Assembly: GCA_023228285.1 (NCBI GenBank)
Contig: JALOBM010000083.1
Span: 1 to 8,342 of the forward strand
Length of the DNA stretch: 8,342 bases
Direction: 5' to 3'
Source of the DNA: Candidatus Cloacimonadota bacterium
Lineage (GTDB): Bacteria; Cloacimonadota; Cloacimonadia; Cloacimonadales; Cloacimonadaceae
In this document: in pieces, positions 6,491 through 8,342 of the stretch
Numbering within the stretch: the stretch's first letter is position 1
Layout: each line of letters opens with the position of its first letter
The notes under the pieces: generated by a model
What the model was told of the DNA's origin: nothing
Seen by the model: only the letters and a program-made list of their open reading frames with translations
Databases searched by the model: none
Program-made: the position numbers and the translations under genes

Positions 6491-8342
6491 TTAGAACTTT
6501 CTCCGCAAAAGGTTGGCATTGGATACCACCGTTACCGAGCTGAGCGCCATTGCAATCTCCGCGATTACTGGATGCAATACCCCGAAAGCCGCCAATGGAA
6601 TGGCTATCAGATTGTAGAAAAACGCCCAAAACAGGTTTTGACGGATCTTGGCAAAGGTCTGCACTGAAAGCTTGTGCGCCAAAGGTATGAGGTTTAGATC
6701 TCCTCGTAAGATCGTGATATCCGCCGCTTCGATGGCAATATCGGTACCCATGCCCATGGCGATCCCGATGTCTGCTTGCTTCAGAGCCGGAGCGTCGTTG
6801 ATACCGTCTCCTACCATTGCCACTACGCTGCCACCGGCCTGCAGTTCTTTCACCTTCCCTGCTTTATCAGCAGGCAAAACATTGGCCAGCACATCTGTAA
6901 TGCCGCATTTATGCGCTATCGCCCGGGCTGTATCCAGGTTGTCGCCGCTCATCATAATCGGCTTTATCCCTTTCTGCAAAAGGCTTTGTACCACACTGCG
7001 TGCTTCCTCCCGAATGGTGTCTGCCACATAAAAGCGAGCCAATAGCTTGGCATCGGTTGCCAGATAGATGTTGCCGGCATAAGCGAGATCAGCATCCGGC
7101 TCCGGTTCACTCTCGATACCGATTTCCCGCATCCAATTGAGACTGCCCAGATAGTAATTTATGCCTCCTATATCTGCAGATACTCCACGACCGGGACTGG
7201 CGTTAAAATTCTGAATGGGCTTCAGACTCAAGTTTTGTGCTTGTGCTGCATTCTTGATGGCAAGCGCCAGAGGATGTTCGCTGGAGTTTTCCAGAGCATA
7301 AGCCAGGCCAAGAACTTGTTCTTCATCACTTTCGAATACGTCTGTTTTGATCAGTTCGGGTTTACCGTGAGTGAGGGTGCCAGTTTTGTCCAGAAGCACC
7401 GTATCCACATCCTTCATACGCTGCAAAGCCTCACCGCTGCGAATCAGGATGCCGTTATTTGCCCCAATGCCGGAGCCCACCATCAAGGCGGTAGGCGTGG
7501 CCAGACCCAGGGCGCAAGGACAGGCAATCACCAGAGTAGCAATCGTGGCCATCAAAGCTGCCGCAATTCCATCTGCAGGAAGTGAAAGGGGTAATACTGT
7601 GTGCAGAATGGCTGCCACACTTCCCATGAAGCCAGGAAAAATGATCCAAGCAACAAAAACAAGCAGTGACAGCGCCAGGATCACAGGCACAAAGATCGCC
7701 GTGATGCGGTCTGCCAAAAGCTGGATAGGCACTTTGGAGTGTTGAGCATCGCTCACCATCTTAATCACCTGAGCCAGAAAAGTCTCCTTGCCTACTTTGG
7801 TAGCCCTGGCAAGGAAGTATCCATCTAAATTGATCGTAGCACCCAAAACGGCATCGCCTACAGTGCATGTAACCGGCATGGACTCACCGGTGGCAATAGA
7901 AATATCCAAAGAACTGGTACCGCTGGTGATAATGCCGTCTGTAGGAACCTTGGCTCCAGGTTTCACCACAAAGATATCTCCGGTTTTGATACGGTGTACG
8001 GGAACTTCCTGCTCGCAATCATCAATCATCAGAATGGCCGTCTTGGCACCAAGTGAGATCAGTTTGCGTATGGCTTCGGAGGCTTTACCCCTGGCTCTGC
8101 TTTCCAGATATCGTCCCGTGAGGTGGAAGGAGATGATCATGGCGGCAATACCTGCAAAATCGTGTGCAGAGATGTTCGTGATCACCAGTGACAACGGACT
8201 TACCATTAGAGATGAGAGAGTACCCAAAGCGATGAGCACGTCCATGTTTGCAGCGCGCCCCTTCAGGGATTTGAACGCAGAGACATACACGTGACGAGCG
8301 GGAAAAAGAACTGCCGTGAGAGATAAAGCAAACATAATCCAG
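6491..8342 (-). CDS. copA: Cu(+)-exporting P1B-type ATPase, N-terminus cut by window edge
   Basis: The frame is open to the window edge, and the visible 616 residues lack the N-terminal metal-binding domain and first membrane helices. Numbering from the Met at 8335: helix near 31-54 starting NMDVLIALGT; actuator-domain TGE at 149-151; membrane motif CPC at 272-274; phosphorylated Asp316 in DKTGTLTHGKPEL; SEHP with His354; ATP-binding GRG; MSGDN; and GDGIND at 509-514. The last two helices carry Tyr574-Asn575 (FFYNLIAIP) and Met596 with Ser599-Ser600 (MALSS). Together with CPC this is the signature of the Cu(+)/Ag(+) subgroup (P1B-1), so the protein should pump monovalent copper out of the cytoplasm through the inner membrane. 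The stop codon is at 6491-6493 and repeat copy B begins three bases later. No copper chaperone or regulator gene is visible; one could lie upstream of the window edge. Confidence 0.95.
   Translation of the reverse strand, partial: WIMFALSLTAVLFPARHVYVSAFKSLKGRAANMDVLIALGTLSSLMVSPLSLVITNISAHDFAGIAAMIISFHLTGRYLESRARGKASEAIRKLISLGAKTAILMIDDCEQEVPVHRIKTGDIFVVKPGAKVPTDGIITSGTSSLDISIATGESMPVTCTVGDAVLGATINLDGYFLARATKVGKETFLAQVIKMVSDAQHSKVPIQLLADRITAIFVPVILALSLLVFVAWIIFPGFMGSVAAILHTVLPLSLPADGIAAALMATIATLVIACPCALGLATPTALMVGSGIGANNGILIRSGEALQRMKDVDTVLLDKTGTLTHGKPELIKTDVFESDEEQVLGLAYALENSSEHPLALAIKNAAQAQNLSLKPIQNFNASPGRGVSADIGGINYYLGSLNWMREIGIESEPEPDADLAYAGNIYLATDAKLLARFYVADTIREEARSVVQSLLQKGIKPIMMSGDNLDTARAIAHKCGITDVLANVLPADKAGKVKELQAGGSVVAMVGDGINDAPALKQADIGIAMGMGTDIAIEAADITILRGDLNLIPLAHKLSVQTFAKIRQNLFWAFFYNLIAIPLAAFGVLHPVIAEIAMALSSVTVVSNANLLRRKF

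Noticed and set aside
6325..6519. 64-codon minus-strand frame crossing repeat copy B
   Set aside because: Copy A has single-base indels that shift this frame, and substitutions between the copies fall on all three codon positions. It also overlaps the copA 3' end in another frame.
6365..6667. 100-codon plus-strand frame across repeat copy B and the copA end
   Set aside because: Most of it is antisense to clearly coding copA sequence, and the repeat part is frame-shifted in copy A.

Overview
The window looks like chromosome from a Gram-negative, probably anaerobic bacterium of roughly 45% GC (estimated by eye). It encodes an outer-membrane beta-barrel protein, a methylmalonyl/propionyl-CoA carboxyltransferase and a YqhD-type iron alcohol dehydrogenase. 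The style of the proteins fits the Bacteroidota/Cloacimonadota part of the tree, with Cloacimonadota my first guess. That placement is an inference from gene content, not from a marker gene.

Layout. 1-571 (minus): N-terminal third of an acyl-CoA carboxylase carboxyltransferase subunit, cut by the window edge. 586-879 (minus): an open frame that stops 14 bases before that gene and has no normal start codon; it looks like the 3' remnant of an upstream operon gene. 808-1010: copy A of a 203-bp dispersed repeat. 1165-3246 (plus): a complete M3-family zinc oligopeptidase, followed by a clear intrinsic terminator. 3352-3999 (minus): a membrane-anchored conserved hypothetical protein starting at GTG. 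5344-6087 and 4184-5326 (minus): a two-gene unit of a secreted outer-membrane barrel protein and an iron-containing alcohol dehydrogenase. 6285-6487: copy B of the repeat, inverted relative to copy A. 6491-8342 (minus): a CopA-type Cu(+)-exporting P1B ATPase, complete at its C-terminus and cut by the window edge at its N-terminus.

The genes do not form one pathway. They are housekeeping functions: propionate/methylmalonyl-CoA metabolism, peptide turnover, aldehyde/alcohol redox, envelope and copper export. I see no defence system, CRISPR array, tRNA, rRNA or integrase. The most unusual content is the repeat pair. Each copy is 203 bp, the two are about 82% identical by hand alignment, and each carries a 68-nt core that folds into a nested stem-loop with a nearly identical 12-nt loop. 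Copy A lies at the broken 5' end of the minus-strand remnant, and copy B begins three bases after the copA stop codon.
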